Source of the DNA: Pegea sp. RAD2-039
Taxonomy: Eukaryota > Chordata > Thaliacea > Salpida > Salpidae
Direction: 5' to 3'
Assembly (NCBI GenBank): GCA_034620365.1
Contig: JAQGEQ010000281.1
Coordinates: forward strand, 124,001-188,000
DNA length: 64,000 nucleotides
Of the stretch, positions 45,905-59,465 are shown one piece after another; the first letter of the stretch is position 1; every line of letters begins with the position of its first letter. Under the pieces are notes generated by a model, which was not told the origin of the DNA, did not search any database, and was given only the letters and a program-made list of their open reading frames with translations. Position numbers and translations under genes: made by a program.

Positions 45905-46350
45905 AGTTGAAAAGCGACCACTAGGTGTCAGTCTAATTGATTACGTCATCAGAGTGAAACGACAGCGATGAAAGTTGAAGTCATCAAAACCGTAATCGTG
46001 TCACAAACAGGTTTTTTGATTTCTCTTTACCTAGCGCATTCTACAATCTTGTCTTTTCAGTCACTTCAGATAACGATATCACGGAAAAGTCCCAAACCAC
46101 CGGAAGTTATTAGCAGAAGCTGATGCAGTGTTCCAAAACATTACGTTAGCAGTTTACAAGCACACAGCAACATCTAACGTTATTCAACGTGACAATAACG
46201 TCACTGACCAAGATTGATGGAGGACTGCGAGCGCTCCCGTGTGGCGAATCACATGAAGATTTCAACATTTCGAAGCAAAGTGAGAACATGAGTGAAAGTC
46301 TGTTCACTTCCGGTTGGAGAACTGATAAAAATATCGTTTTTACTGTTTAA
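45905..46350 (+). pseudogene. FTV tail remnant
   Basis: Intron region, 50-nt intron, then AMTSLT-like core with two TGACGTCA sites mutated to TAACG; stop 46348-46350. It takes the place of the KA tail before a beta flank. Confidence 0.5.
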
Positions 46351-46435
46351 ATGGTGCGGGAATGAGCGTGCCTGTAATGACGTCATCGTTTTAAAACCCA
46401 ACTGGTTTATGTCTTATTCGCGCATGACGAAAGTT

Positions 46436-46620
46436 TCTTAATTATTTTTGACATCATCAGTAGATGGTTTGATGGTTTCAGCAACAAGTTGTATCTTTGT
46501 GACGTTTCCAGCTGACCAAATGCCATCATTAGTTTCGATACGACACTGCTTTCGATAGTAGTCTTTTGTTTTTGGCACATACTTTTGATTGCTGTATCCT
46601 ATAATTTTTATTTAGTTGTA
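46436..46620 (-). pseudogene. Q exon, copy 4
   Basis: Minus frame intact to DDVKNN-stop; one silent change (gta to gtg in YVPK). Confidence 0.35.
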
Positions 46621-47154
46621 AACGAATGGATTTTTGTAAGCTAATCTTTTTAACTTTCTCAAATTGTTTCAACCTCTGGGACGTGAATTTCTATCTTCAT
46701 ATCAGACTTATTATTTGTTATAATTTAAATGTGAAAATAAAATAAAAATTCCCTCTAAAATTTTAGAATTTTTTCTCGAATTGTTGGTTAGTAATTTAAT
46801 GTTATGTAAAATGACTATTATTTTGTAATGTGGAGTTGTTCATCGTATTCCTGTTCATCTTGTTCGAGATTGTAGTTTAATTTTGTTCGAAAGGTTTTAA
46901 ATATGGTGATTTACAGAAGCAAATTGTCATGGAAGAAGAATTTGTTCATCTTTAAAGTTTTAACAGGATCTATCAGTAAATAGCAATCTTGTAATTATAT
47001 TATTATTAGTTTTAAACCTAATAGTAACACAAACACCTGTTTCGATCGAAAATTGGCTTTAATCTAAATACAAAATGAATCTATAGCAGTAGGATTAAAT
47101 TGATTGTGACATGTTTAATTTTATAATTATAAATTCACATATAAGATGTTTTTC
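46621..47154. repeat. Flank, type beta
   Basis: Closest to the 20.4 kb copy; no gene seen. Confidence 0.35.
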
Positions 47155-47235
47155 GTTTTTATCACCATGAGGAAGCATTCCACTTTATTCGGTCAAAACA
47201 TTTATTGTCCTTAACCGAATAAAACAGTTAATGTA
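47155..47235 (+). repeat. F element, single form
   Basis: As unit 3. Confidence 0.5.
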
Positions 47236-47464
47236 TATATTGAAAGTTTGTGAAAAGCTCTGGTTGCGTTGTTACAATCTAGATAATCAACGCTTAATAT
47301 TAAAAAATCATTGCAACAAAAAAATAAATTTCTTTACAAAATTCAAAACTTATTCTACAATACAAATGTGGCAAAAATTATTTATCTCTTTAAAATATAA
47401 TTCGTAATTACTAATACAACTGGTTGGTTTTCTTTTAACATAAAAACTAAATGATTAATCATTT

Positions 47465-47545
47465 AATTTATTTATTCTAATAATTGTACTGGAATGTGCC
47501 TGGAGAGCGTAACTCCCGTTACTACACATTCTCACAAATTATATG
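47465..47545 (-). repeat. SINE-tail fossil
   Basis: As unit 3, with ttactacacattctcac end. Confidence 0.35.
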
Positions 47546-47999
47546 TATTGAGTTAGCAATATAGAAAGAAAAATATGTAACACATGACATTTTAGTAGTT
47601 TGCAAAGCATAAACAGTGGATATATACTAAGAATTATAAAACATAAAAGTGGGAAAATCACAGTTTAGAAATAATACCGTTGGCAAGAATATAAAATTTT
47701 AGATTCTACCTGAATAACACGAGTGATTCTGACATGACAACATCTGATGGCAGCTGGTTCCAAGAAATAATTATTCAGTAAGAGAAAAAATTCAATATGA
47801 TTAATGTACCAGGTGATATGGGCTTATTAAGATGTAATGTGTGTTGTCTGAGTTGACATAAGTCGAAGTAAGGATTAATTGAAAAGAAATCATCAAACTG
47901 AAGGCTAAATAAATTGTTGATAATTTAAAAAATAGGAATAAATTCGTGTGTAATCCGTCGAATTTCAGAAATATCTCAATTTAAGAAGCTAACACCAAG
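47546..47999. repeat. Unit spacer before H block
   Basis: Shows the same subfamily switch as 21.6 kb (here at about 47800), so the patchwork was duplicated. No gene seen. Confidence 0.35.
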
Positions 48000-48250
48000 T
48001 TTGAAAAAATTGTATTTAATATTAAGTTTACTGCATACGAATCTCGTAATTGTTGCTTAAAAAGACTCATTTGTTTGATATCACTAAGTTGCTTTAGTAT
48101 CCATGCACTAACATTGTATTCAAGACGTGCGTACTATTTGAAAACACTGTTGAAGGATTATAAATCCTTAGAGATTAACGTAAGATTATTAAATTAGACA
48201 ATCTTGGTTGATATAGCTAAGATTTTCGGAAATATAATTGTTGCATCTAA
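48000..48250. pseudogene. H block, subfamily 1
   Basis: Near-identical to 21850-22080. Confidence 0.3.
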
Positions 48251-49540
48251 AGTCAGATGATATGGTAATGCAAACGTCTAGAAAAATTGGTCGAACATTG
48301 GTTCAAGAAAATTTCAGCCGGTCAAAAGAGAAAGTTTTATGTTTACACTTTGTAGGCTAAATTTTTGCTGCCAGTTCAAGGATTATTTTTCTACAGTGCG
48401 TACAGCGGTTTGAAGTTTTGAAGGTTTTAAGATAACGGTTTGATATTATCTGCATACACAGAAATACTGTAAATATTAATTTTAAAAAGAAAGAATCACA
48501 AGTTCTGTAAAGAATATCTAACTATTTACATATAATTCAAAATGAAAATTTTTTTTTAATACTATAAGTTTTTTAGAAAAACCAACTACGGTAGATGTTA
48601 CTAAGAACCTTTTGGATTGGTAGAAATTAAAAAAAGACAATTTAGTACAAGCACGTGGGTTGTAATCCTGTAGCTTTAATATTGATATTTGTATTATTAT
48701 GTAAATTAAAACAACTACTTTAAGCAAGATCTCTTTATATAATTTACTCTTCCATTAGTTAAAGTTTGGATAAAACAGCTAATTGACTTTTAACTCTTAC
48801 TTTATCTCAAGGTTATTTTATATTAAATTTAAAACTAAGTAAAGTTGAACTTAAAAAGAATTAATCTTACTTTTTATATAACTAGTTAACTAATTAAATT
48901 TTGTACTTTTATATATATTTGCCTGCTAAATATTCAACTATAAATTTATAGTTTAAGTGAAGTTTTTGTTCTTTTTACTCTTATTATTCTAAACTTGAAA
49001 TTAACAAGAATAATTTCTTTTTAAATTTATTAGAAAAAAATTACTTTTAAGAGACTAATGATAAAGTAAAAAAAATAATTTGTTATGTAAAAAATAACTT
49101 AGATATTTAAAAAATTATTTTACAAATCTGTATTGTTTAGCTGTTATAATTCCAATTTAGAAAATATTATACTTAAAAAACATGATTTAACGGTGTGACA
49201 TATTTAGAAAATAATCTTAGTAAATTATAATAAATCATAATTTCAAACTGAACTGTTAGGTAGTCTTTTTTAATAAATTTCATTAAGAATAAGCAATTTA
49301 AAAAATTTTCTATATTCTTTAAGTAGATACAAAAATGTTTTTTTCACAGAGTGCATCAAAAGGTATAATTATGGGATATATCAACTCTTTGACAATCAAT
49401 TGAATATTGGAAATTTTTCAAGAAGTTGGAATAACTAAATTTTATAAAAGGTTAGAATTTCAAGACATTTTAATTTATATTCATGGCATACAGAAATATT
49501 GTAAGCATAAATTACCAAACAAGAAGTATTAAATTCAGAA
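48251..49540. repeat. AT-rich spacer E
   Basis: Copy of 6477-7780; no gene seen. Confidence 0.45.
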
Positions 49541-49750
49541 GATTTTGAACAAAAAGTCATTATTGGATTTTCTATTACATGAGCCTTGGATCACAAATGG
49601 GGCAAATTTTTCAGGTGAAGCCCAACATCAACAAAGAGTTTGTAGATTTCTAAAGGTTAGTGCTAAAATATTGATGTTTAAATCCGCCACATCTTTGTCA
49701 AATTTCGTTTAGTTGTTAAAGCACCTCATCTGGCTTCTCTAAATGATTTT
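49541..49750 (+). pseudogene. G exon pair
   Basis: HEPWITNGANFSGEAQHQQR form, open to the gttagt donor. Confidence 0.35.
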
Positions 49751-50081
49751 TTTACTATAAGATAACTTTGTTACTCGCAACATTAACATATTTTTATCTT
49801 TATTGTACTCCATATATTACTCAAACTAGTCATAGACAAAGTATTATTTAGGAGTGCTACAAAAAACTTTGATGAAAACGTCTTGATTCAACTTTTTTCA
49901 AAGCTTAGTGGTTGTACACAACCTAGTAAATAGTTGCTGTCAATTTAGTTTATAAAATTAAAAGTTGATGAAATTTTTGCAGGGTAATTACAATCTCTGT
50001 GTCCAGAGATCAAGAATAAAGAATGAAACAATGAATCACGAAGAGAAATAATAATTGATTCCTGTTGCCAAGCGGTTTGGA
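49751..50081. repeat. Spacer after G exon
   Basis: Copy of 7986-8300; no gene seen. Confidence 0.35.
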
Positions 50082-50380
50082 GATGCTACTGGTAAGATGG
50101 TTGTGATGGAAACTGCAACTGCGTCACAAATTCAGTTGTTTGTAAACAATAAAAAAAACTTGTCTTTTCAGTCATTTCTGATGACGTCATCACAAATAAC
50201 TCCCTAACCACTGGAGGTAGCAGAAACTGACGAAAAGTCCCAAAAACATCACGTGAACGGTTGACAACTCTGCAGCAGCATCTGAGGTCTCTCAACGTTG
50301 CAATGATGTCACTAACCAAAATTGATGGAGGACTGCGAGCCGAGGCGAGAGACGTCATCTGCGCGTTTGTTCAGCTGTGA
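50082..50380 (+). pseudogene. Tail remnant, type ending CAFVQL
   Basis: LTKIDGGLRAEARDVICAFV then QL-stop (50378-50380), in frame where copy 1 reads LRTEAR. Confidence 0.45.
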
Positions 50381-50774
50381 GGCGATTCTAACCATATTTA
50401 ATTGAAAACAGGCATCAAGAAATCAACTGGCTTCGTCGACCAACTTTTTGATTTAGTTCAATTGACGGCAAGTCGTATTCTCGATGTGGTCCTGAAAACG
50501 ACGAGGTATAATCATTAAAACGTTAACACTGCGTTTTCAACACCCCTTTTTCGTCTTTATACAAGTAGGAACAATCAAAATTGCCACATCACATAACTTT
50601 CAAAAGATCGGGAACGTTTGATTTGCAAGCTCTCGTGTCGGCACTAATACCACTGCAAGCACCCCGCTTTTAATGATCCATGCATTTCCTGGAACACAAT
50701 GATTTCAAAACAATCCCCAATCTCGTCAGATGAAGAGGAGAACTCTAACAAAAGAGATTAGTCGAGAAAAGAAT
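50381..50774 (+). repeat. Linker block
   Basis: Acidic exon ISSDEEENSNKRD near 50722-50760. Confidence 0.4.
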
Positions 50775-50920
50775 CAGTAAGTTGAAAAGCCACCACTAGT
50801 AGTCAGTCTAATTGATTACGTCATCAGAATGAAACGAGAACGATGAAAGCCAAAGTCATCGAAACTGCAACTGCGTCACAAATGGGTTCTTCGAAGCAAT
50901 GACGTCATGACGAAGTTTGA
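50775..50920 (+). pseudogene. Tail with internal deletion, running into KB
   Basis: About 180 bases between the start of the 50-nt intron and the last octamer are missing (ttcttcgaagcaatgacg), then the KB junction follows. Confidence 0.45.
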
Positions 50921-51915
50921 CGGAGGATTTTATTATAGGAAATGTTCATCATGATTGAAAACTAGTCGATATTTTAGTTGCTAAGATTGTTGGTGATTTT
51001 CAAAACCATCTGGTTGATCAAAGAGTAAGTTATGAATTAACTCTTTTAAACTTCACCTGATCCTATGTTTTCTAGCGTACATATTTTGGCTTATCGGTGG
51101 TCAAAGATTTGGTAAAGGTGCCATTTTATCATCTGTGTTAAAAAATTGGTCGGTGGACTTGTCGTCTATCGAATGGACCAGCATCTCTTCCGCAGGTTGA
51201 TAATTACTGATCAATCGATATGACTACTAACTTTCTAATATCAACAGCGAAAGCTTTTGCCAGCAACTTGCTGGTTGTCTATCTCACTTATAGATTAACA
51301 GCTTAAATAGCTTCTAATCATCCCTGGATCTTAAGACACAATGATATCAAAACAACTCCGAAATTTGATGAAACAATTTAATTCTAGGAGACCCTAATTT
51401 GGCATTCAAATCTCATCAAGTAAAGAAGAGAACTCTAACAGAGAATAAGTGTCAAAAAAAGAAAAAGTGAGTTAAAAAGCCACCACTAGATGTCAGTCTA
51501 ATTGATGACGTCATCAGAGTGAAACGACAACGATGAAAGGTGAAGTCATCAGAACCGTAATCGCGTCACAAACAGGTTTTTTGATTTCTCTTTGCCTAGC
51601 ACATTCAACAATCTTGTCTCTTCAGTCACTTGAAATGACGTGATCCCTAGAAACTCCTAAATCAACGGAAGTGGACAGCAGGAAACGACGCAAAGTTCCA
51701 AAACATTACATGAGCGAATGACAAGCCTGCTCCAACGTCTGACGTCACTCAACAAGACAATGACGTCACTGACCAAGATTGATGGAGGACTGCGATCGCT
51801 CCCGTGTGGCGAATCACTTGAAAATTTCAATATTTCGAGGCAAAGCGAGAAGATGAGCGAACGTCTTTTCACTTCCGGTTGGAGAACTGAACAAGAAATC
51901 GTTTTTACTGTTTAA
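50921..51915 (+). pseudogene. Kinase remnant KB6 with FTV tail
   Basis: Like KB1. The DFG intron acceptor is changed to ttctag. KAFASNLLVVYLTYRLTA retained. Tail stop 51913-51915. Confidence 0.6.
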
Positions 51916-51979
51916 AAGATGCGGGAACGCGCGTGCCTGTACTGACGTCATTGTTTTACAACCCAACTGGTTAATGACG

Positions 51980-52781
51980 TAATTAATGTACGTTTTCGTT
52001 GACGTTGGTGAAGTCAGAAAAGCATGACGTCACTGCTCTCAATTGTAGTCCTTTGTTTTTGTAAAATTAAAAATCAAGTAGAAGAGATGATGCTGTGGTC
52101 GATTCTAAATGTCTAATAAGATTCGACGTATTAAATACTGATTACAAGCAGCTCAGCATATCCTTTTAACAGTTGGTTAGTTATTTTAAGCATCTAATCC
52201 AACCAACTAAGAAATCATTAAAGTGCTGTTGGGTTACACTGACAAAATAGCTGAAACAAATAACAATACTATTACCGACTTTGTAACATTAAAAAAACGA
52301 AATCCATTTGGCGATTATTTCTAAGAATCAAATCTTCTAATCAAAAGTATTTTTTCAATTTAATATTGATTTTGACAAAATCATTTTCTTGAGTAACTGC
52401 AAACCTGTTGTTATAAGCAGCGCATTTTCACTACAAACAAGTTTCCTGAATAATTACCTTAATACAGGGTTTTTATTCCACATTGGTTCACTGAGAAGTC
52501 AACAAAATTCTACAGTACAAATGACAAGCTCAACTACCTGCAACCGATCTTTCAAGAAGGATTTGAAATCTTATCAAACATTTCATCCTTTTGAATACTG
52601 TGTCAAAACTTCTAAAATAGGCACTGAAAACTTAAGTAATATTTTATTTGAAATTTTACTTTTATCAGTAAATTTGATATGCCAAATAAAAGAATCTGTG
52701 TTCAAAAAATGCTCAATGAAATTTTCCTTCTCTATTTGCAAGTCTTATGTTTGTAAAAAAATCTTATTTGAGTTTTATTAG
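51980..52781 (+). pseudogene. ORF X copy 6
   Basis: 130 open codons (52389-52781) to FEFY-stop; upstream TAA in GDYF-stop-ES shared with copies 3 and 7. Confidence 0.5.
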
Positions 52782-53815
52782 CTAGGTAATTAACGTTTAA
52801 CCTTAAAAAGTATTTTTATGAAATGAATTAAATCTCCTAAATACCAAAAATGAGTGATTTCATTTAAATTTTTTTATTTAATCAAACAAAATTCGTCAAT
52901 TAATTATAATCCTTGTAACACTAAACTGAAACTTTTAATATAATATTTAGCTGAAACATTTTTTAAATTAATAATATAATAAATGCTAACTTCTATTGTT
53001 TACTGTTTTTGATTTAACAAAAAAGAAAACGAGCCTATAAAACAGCCATTATTATGATGTAGAAGAAAATTACTCTAAGATAATATCATCATAAATTAAA
53101 CACGTCTTTTGTTAAGGCAAGGCAATTTTCAAAAGTTTTAAAAATTACAACAAATTGAAATAATTAAAACTAACAACCTGAAACAATTCCTACAAGTTTA
53201 AATGATGATTTTTATAAAGTTACTCTAATATACTAACGTATAACATTTGCTTCTCAAATCAAATTAAACTTTATAACAAACTGTATTGAAACCAAATTAA
53301 AAAATTAATTGAATAATATGTTGTTAATTTAAAATTAATTTAACATATTTAGTAGAAGTTTCATCTAGCATTATAAGACCTCCTGTGAAGTTGCTCTACA
53401 AATTTTGTAAACGAAATACTTGCTTGGTAAGGTTGTCACGTTTTATTATAGTTGGTCTTCTTTTATCCTTAGGCTAAATTATAAGTTATAATTTCATTTA
53501 TAATATATTTTAATAGAAAATCCAAGCTTAATTTAAAGACGTAGTCCTAAAATTGTAAAAAGCTGGTCAGCTTACCCACTTAAACAAACTCTTTATACAA
53601 ACTATATAAGTTAAAAAACATAGCATCAAATTTTCAAAAATTTTTTTACTTCAACGTGAAGTTGGGAGTTTAAAAAGAGTTTTTCATCCAAATATTATTC
53701 AACTTCATGAAGCTATTAAAACTCCAAGGGATTTAATACCTTAAACGTTTGCTAAATACAATTTTGTTTAATAATTTTATTTTGATTTTCTAATAATCTT
53801 AACTAAAATACAAAA
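52782..53815. repeat. AT-rich spacer, copy 6
   Basis: Same subclass as copy 5; no gene seen. Confidence 0.45.
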
Positions 53816-54965
53816 TCTGTATTTTGTGAAGAATTTTTGCCAAACTGGTCAACTTCTGCTTGAAAACAGAGGTCCTTTTACTAAACCACTAAATTCCACA
53901 AAAAAAAATGTCTCATCAACGCCATCTATTTTTGATCTCAGTAAATTTAGGTGGGATTGTTAACTTTGATTTAAAAGTAGACAATTTTTTTGTTGGAGTT
54001 TGGCCTCTCTGATCTTGAAAACCATCTGATTGATATCAAAGTAAGTTATGAATCAGTTCTTTCAAAATGTATCTGATGTTTCCAGCTTACAGATTTTGCT
54101 TTTTGGTTGTCAAAGGTCTTGGTAAAGATGCCATGTTACTTGTAGGTCTACGGTGTAGGGCACCAGAAGTCATTCAAATCAGAATTACACGGAAAAATCT
54201 GATCCTTGGAGCGCAGGGGTGAAAGTGTTTTGTCTTATTCTTCTTGCCAAAAAGTTTTTATTCGTTGCAAACAAAGAAGAGGAATTAAGAACGAAATCAT
54301 TAACTAATGGCCAGTGAACTTCTCGTCTATCAATTCTAAGAACATCTTTCTGTAGGTTATTAATTGGTGACTAATTGACATGACACCTGACTTTCTGACA
54401 TCCCCAGAGAAGATTTTATCAGCAACTTACTTGTTGTTGATCCCGCTTATATAGTAACAGCTCCTAAAGCTTCTAATCATCGATGGATCTTAGGACACAA
54501 TGATATCAAAGCAACTCCGATAATTTAATGAAAAATTAAATTACGCATAATTTAATGAAAAACTCTAGATGTGAAGAGATCCTGATTGAAGAGTCAAATC
54601 TTGTCAGATGAAGAAGAGAACTGTAACAGAAAAGATGTCGAAAAACAAACAGTATGTTGAAAAAACCATCACTAGATCTCAGTCTAATTGATGACGTCAT
54701 CAGAGTAAAACAAAAGCAATGAAAGATGATGTCGTCGAACTGCAACCGCATCACCAACGGGTTATTCGATTTCTCCTTTCTTAGGACTTTTAACAATATT
54801 GTCTTTTCAGTCACTTCAGATGACGTCACCACGAAAAACTTCCTAACCACCGGAAGTGGCCAGCAGAAACCGACTGAGAGTTCCGAAACTTCACGTGAGT
54901 GGTTGACAAGCCCGCTGCAACATCTGACACAAGATGACTTTAGTAATTAGGCGCTGGTTCATGTA
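53816..54965 (+). pseudogene. Kinase remnant KA6 with linker and DDFSN tail
   Basis: The most complete KA layout. Hinge (LYFVKNFCQTGQLLLENRG), helix-E deletion as KA5, DFAF at the DFG site, APE intact (RCRAPEVIQ), WSAG region changed to WSAGVKVF, third intron with a real AG acceptor (atccccag), C-lobe LLVVDP, and RWILGHNDIK. The linker ILSDEEENCNRKDVEKQT precedes an intron, then the tail VTSDDVTTKN...TTGSGQQKPTESSETSRE runs to LQHLTQDDFSN. A one-base loss then stops it before the FTNG end seen in KA1. Confidence 0.65.
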
Positions 54966-55845
54966 TATATGGTTTTTATAAGGTAACCGGATAATCATAA
55001 ATAGAGAATTTTATATTTATGAAAATCTATCTGTGATGTTCATTGTTGTTGAAAAACTGTTTTATTCTGTTTGGTGACTTTTTCTTACAAATAAAAAGCT
55101 GTAGTTTAAATAAGATAAACTTTGACGAAAACTATCTCAATCAAAATGATTGAATGATTTCCTATTTCACCTTTTAAAACTGATATACACATAATCAGAT
55201 GTTACATGTTTCCACTGGTGACTTACTTAATAACCTTGTAAGAGCAAAAACTGCTTTTAAGTATGATAATTAAAAAAATGTTTCTTATCATAAATATTTA
55301 TTCTTAAAACATTTTGGGATTATTTTGCAAATAGAGTATGCCTAGTTACTTTTACACAGTATAAAAACTTTCTTAGGAATGTTTTTTAGTAAATACTAAA
55401 CTACTAGATTTTAAGTACAATTTAAGCATATTTAATTATTTACTTTTAAGTAAATCATATTAAATAATAAAAAAAAAAATCTAGAATTACGTAGTAAAAT
55501 GTTGTGAAAATTACATTTGTGCTTCTTATAAAAAGAAAGATTCAATTTTTAGTTCGGCTTTTAGTGATAGACATTCGTAAAATTCTTAAAATAGTATTTA
55601 TAACTGTTATTTTTATTGACTCAAATACCATCTTATAATTTTAGAGAAACCAACTTGGCACTTATAAATAATCATGTTTCATATTCATTTTTAACTGAAT
55701 AAATCAAATTTCTGAAAACTTATAAAAGATAAAAAAAGTAGAAACAAACACAAAATTTGAAGTAGTTCTTATCAAAAATAAATAAATAAAATAAAAGTTT
55801 TCAAATCTTATAGTTTGTTCAACATAAAACTTATAAAAACTGATT
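54966..55845. repeat. AT-rich 3' flank, type alpha
   Basis: Full-length version as 4153-5000; no gene seen. Confidence 0.45.
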
Positions 55846-56036
55846 CAGACAAACTAATGCAGCCGCAGCGATCTGTCGTCGCAGGAGCTGCCATAGCAAT
55901 ATTGGGTACAGTGACGAACTGCCTACAGGGCTCCAACTACAGCTATGATTTCGGATTTTCGCATCTCCTAGTCCTGTTACCTTACCCAAAGTCCCCTTTT
56001 ACCTGGTTTTTATGGACTTTTTCATATATATAAATT
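55846..56036 (+). other. GC-richer P element with ATG
   Basis: MQPQRSVVAGAAIAILGTVT through SYDFGFSHLLVLLPYPK to FLWTFSYI-stop (about 55857-56033). Hydrophobic N-terminal stretch. Differences from 5001-5180 are both silent and changing, so selection is not evident. Confidence 0.35.
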
Positions 56037-56054
56037 CGTGTATGAGAGGTATTT

Positions 56055-56275
56055 TGTTCGTATCACCATGAGGAAGCATTCCACTTTTTTTGGTCAAAAC
56101 ATTTCTTGTCGCTAGCTGAATTAAACAATATATAGATGTATATAGAAAGTTTACAAACAACTTTTGTTCTTCGCTACAATGTTAAAAAGTCACATTTTAG
56201 GAAGCACTATACATTATTTGGTCAAAACATTTCTTGTACTTAGCCGAATAAAACAATATGAATATATTTAGAAAG
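56055..56275 (+). repeat. F element, tandemly doubled form
   Basis: Same doubling as 5205-5420, about 127 bases apart. Confidence 0.5.
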
Positions 56276-56514
56276 TTGGTGAAAAGTTCTGGTTGCGTTG
56301 TTATAATCTAGATTATCAACGCTTAATATTAAAAAATGATTGCAAAAAAAAAATTTGTTTAAAAAATGAAAGACTTATTTACGGTACAAAGCAAACTACG
56401 GTACAAATGTGGAAAAATTATATATTTATTTACAAAAATTATGCTTAAATCCTGATAAAACAGGTCAGTTTACTTTTAACATACAAACTAAATGTTTAAT
56501 TAGATAAGTTATTT

Positions 56515-56590
56515 ATTTCAATAAATGTACAGGAGGGTTCCTGATGAGCGCAAGTCCCGTTAACCCAACTTCTCACAAATAACATAATAA
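56515..56590 (-). repeat. SINE-tail fossil
   Basis: Copy of 5650-5745. Confidence 0.4.
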
Positions 56591-57089
56591 CAATATATTG
56601 AATTTAATACTAACATATTGAGTTTGAAATATTGAAAAAAAAAACTTAACACATGACATTTTAGTAGTATTCAATCATATAACACTGGATAATTACTAAG
56701 AATTATGAAAAAATAAAAGTGGAAAATCACAATTTAGAAATGGTACTCTTAGCAAGAATATAAACCTTGGCTTCTGCCTAAATAATACTAGTGAATTCTG
56801 ACACGACAACTTTTGATCGCAGCTGGTTTCAAGTACTAATTTTGCGGTAAGAGAAAAAATTCAATCTGACTAATATACCATATGATATTGGTTTATTATG
56901 ATGTATTGTGTGTCGTCTGAGTTGATACAAATTGAGATAAGGATTAATGGAAAAGAAATCATCAAACTGAAGGTCAAATAAATTGTTGATAATTTTAAAA
57001 ATAGGAATAAAGTCGTATGTAATCCATCAAATTTCAAAAATATGTCAATTAAAGAAGCTAACGCCAAGTTTGAAAAAATTGTAGTTAAT
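56591..57089. repeat. Unit spacer before H block
   Basis: Copy of 5746-6229; no gene seen. Confidence 0.4.
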
Positions 57090-57330
57090 GTTAAGCTTGC
57101 TGCATACGAATCCGCAAATGTTGCTTAAAAAGACTCATTTGTTTGATATCACTAAGTTGCTTTAGTATCCATGCACTAACATTGTATTCAAGACGTGCAT
57201 ACTATTTGAAAACACTGTTGAAGGACTATAAAATCTTAGAGTTTAACGTAAGATTATTATGGTATACAATCTTGCTTGATTTCGCTAAGATTTTCGGAAA
57301 TATAATTGAGGCATCTAAAGTCAGATGATA
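57090..57330. pseudogene. H block, subfamily 1
   Basis: Copy of 6230-6476; minus frame VSAWILKQLSDIKQM open. Confidence 0.3.
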
Positions 57331-58640
57331 TGGTAATGCAAACGTCTAGAAAAGAGTTGTCGAACATTGGTTCAAGGAAATTTTATCCGGTCTAAAGAGA
57401 CAGTTTTATGTTCAGACTTTGTAGGCTGAATTTTTGCTGCCAGTTTATGGATTATTTTTCTACAGTGCGTACAGTATGTTTTAAGTTTTGAAAGTTATTA
57501 AGATAATGGTTTGATATTATCTGCATAGACACACCAATAGAAATTATTAACTTTAAAAAAAATCACAAGTTCTGTAAAGAATAACTAACTATTTACATAT
57601 AACTCAAAATGAAAATTTTTTATTTTAATACTATAAGTTTTTTAGAAAATCTAACTACAGTAGATGTTACTAGGAACCTTTTGGATTGTTAGAAATTAAA
57701 AAAAAGACAATTTAGTACAAGCACGTGGGTTGTAATCCTGTAGCTTTAATATTAATATTTGTATTATTATGTAAATTAAAACAACTACTTTAAGCAAGAT
57801 CTTTTTATATAATTTACTCTTCTATTAGTTAAAGTTTGGATAAAACAGCTAATTGACTTTTAACTTTTACTTTATCTCAAGATTATTTTGTATTAAATTT
57901 AAAACTAAATAAAGTTGAGCTTAAAAAGAATTAATCTTACTTCTTATATAACTAGTTAACTAATTGAATTTTGTACTTTTATATATATTTGCCTGCTAAA
58001 TTTTCAACTATAAAATTAAAATTTAAGTGAAGTGTTTGTTTTTAATAATCTTATTATTCTAAACTTGAAATTAACAAGAATAATTTCTTTTTAATAATTA
58101 TATATTCAAATATTACTTTTTAATTCTATTAAAAATTAAATTACTTTTAAGAGACTAATGATAAAGTAAAAAAAATAATTTGTTATGTAAAAAATAACTT
58201 AGATATTTAAAAAAAATATTCTACAAATTTTTATTGTTTAGTTGTTTTAATTCCAATTTAGAAAATATTATACTTAAAAAACATAATTTAACGGTGTGAC
58301 ATATTTAAAAAATAATCTTAGTAAATTATAATAACTCATAATTTCAAAATGAACTATTAGGTAGTCTTTTTTAATAAATTTCATTAAGAATAAGCAATTT
58401 AAAAAATTTTCTATATTCTTTAAGTAGATACAAAAATGTTTTTTCACAGAGTTCATCAAAAGATATAATTATGGGATATATCAATTGAATATTGGAAATT
58501 TTTCAAGAAGTTGGAATAACTAAATTTTATAAAAGGTTAGAATTTCAAGACATTTTAATTTATATTCATGGCATACAGAAGTATTGTAAGCATAACTTAC
58601 CCAACAAGAAGTATTAAATTCTGAAGATTTTGAACAAAAA
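57331..58640. repeat. AT-rich spacer E
   Basis: Carries a local rearrangement at about 58000-58140 not seen in other copies. No gene seen. Confidence 0.45.
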
Positions 58641-58840
58641 GTCATTATTGGATTTTCTATTACCTGAGCCTTGGATCACAAATGGGGCAAGTTTTTCAGG
58701 TGAATCCCAACATCAACAAAGTGTTTGTAGATTTCTAAAGGTTAGTGCTAAAATATTGATGTTTAAATCCGCCACATCTTTGTCAAATTTCGTTTAGTTG
58801 TTAAAGCACCTCATCTGGCTTCTCTAAATGATTTTTTTAC
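58641..58840 (+). pseudogene. G exon pair
   Basis: PEPWITNGASFSGES form, open to the donor. Confidence 0.35.
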
Positions 58841-59184
58841 TATAGGATAACTATGTTACTCGCAACATTAACATATTTTTATCTTTATTGTACTCCATAT
58901 ATTACTCAAACTAGTCATAGACAAAGTATTATCTAGGAGCGCTACAAAAAACTTTGATGAAAACGTCTTGATTCAACTTTTTTCAAAGCTTAGTCGATGT
59001 ACACAACCTAGTAAATAGTTGCTGTCAATTTAGTTTATAAAATTAAAAGTTGCTGAAATTTGTGCAGGGTAATTACAATCTGTGTGTCCAGAGATCAAGA
59101 ATAAAGTATGAAACAATGAATCACGAAGAGAAATAATAATTGATTCCTGTTGCCAAGCTGTTTGGAGATGCTACTGGTAAGATG
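58841..59184. repeat. Spacer after G exon
   Basis: Copy of 7986-8300; no gene seen. Confidence 0.35.
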
Positions 59185-59465
59185 GTCGTGATAGAATCTG
59201 CAGCTGCGTCACAAATTCAGTTGTTTGTCAACAATAAAAAAAAACTTGTCTTTTCAGTCATTTCTGATGACGTCATCGCAAATAACTCCCTAACCACTGG
59301 AGGTAGCAGAAACTGACGCAAAGTCCCAAAACATCACGTGAACGGTTGACAACTCTGCATCAGCATCTGAGGTCTCTCAACGTTGCAATGATGTCACTAA
59401 CCAAAATTGATGGAGGACTGCGAGCCGAGGAGAGAGACGTCATCTGCGCGTTTGTTCAGCTGTGA
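59185..59465 (+). pseudogene. Tail remnant, type ending CAFVQL
   Basis: LRAEERDVICAFVQL-stop (59463-59465). Confidence 0.45.

Noticed and set aside
48518-48727. 69-codon minus-strand frame in spacer E
   Set aside because: Very AT-rich, not open in the other copies of the same spacer; chance frame.
58274-58459. 61-codon minus-strand frame
   Set aside because: Same reason: spacer E, low complexity, not conserved in the paralogous copies.
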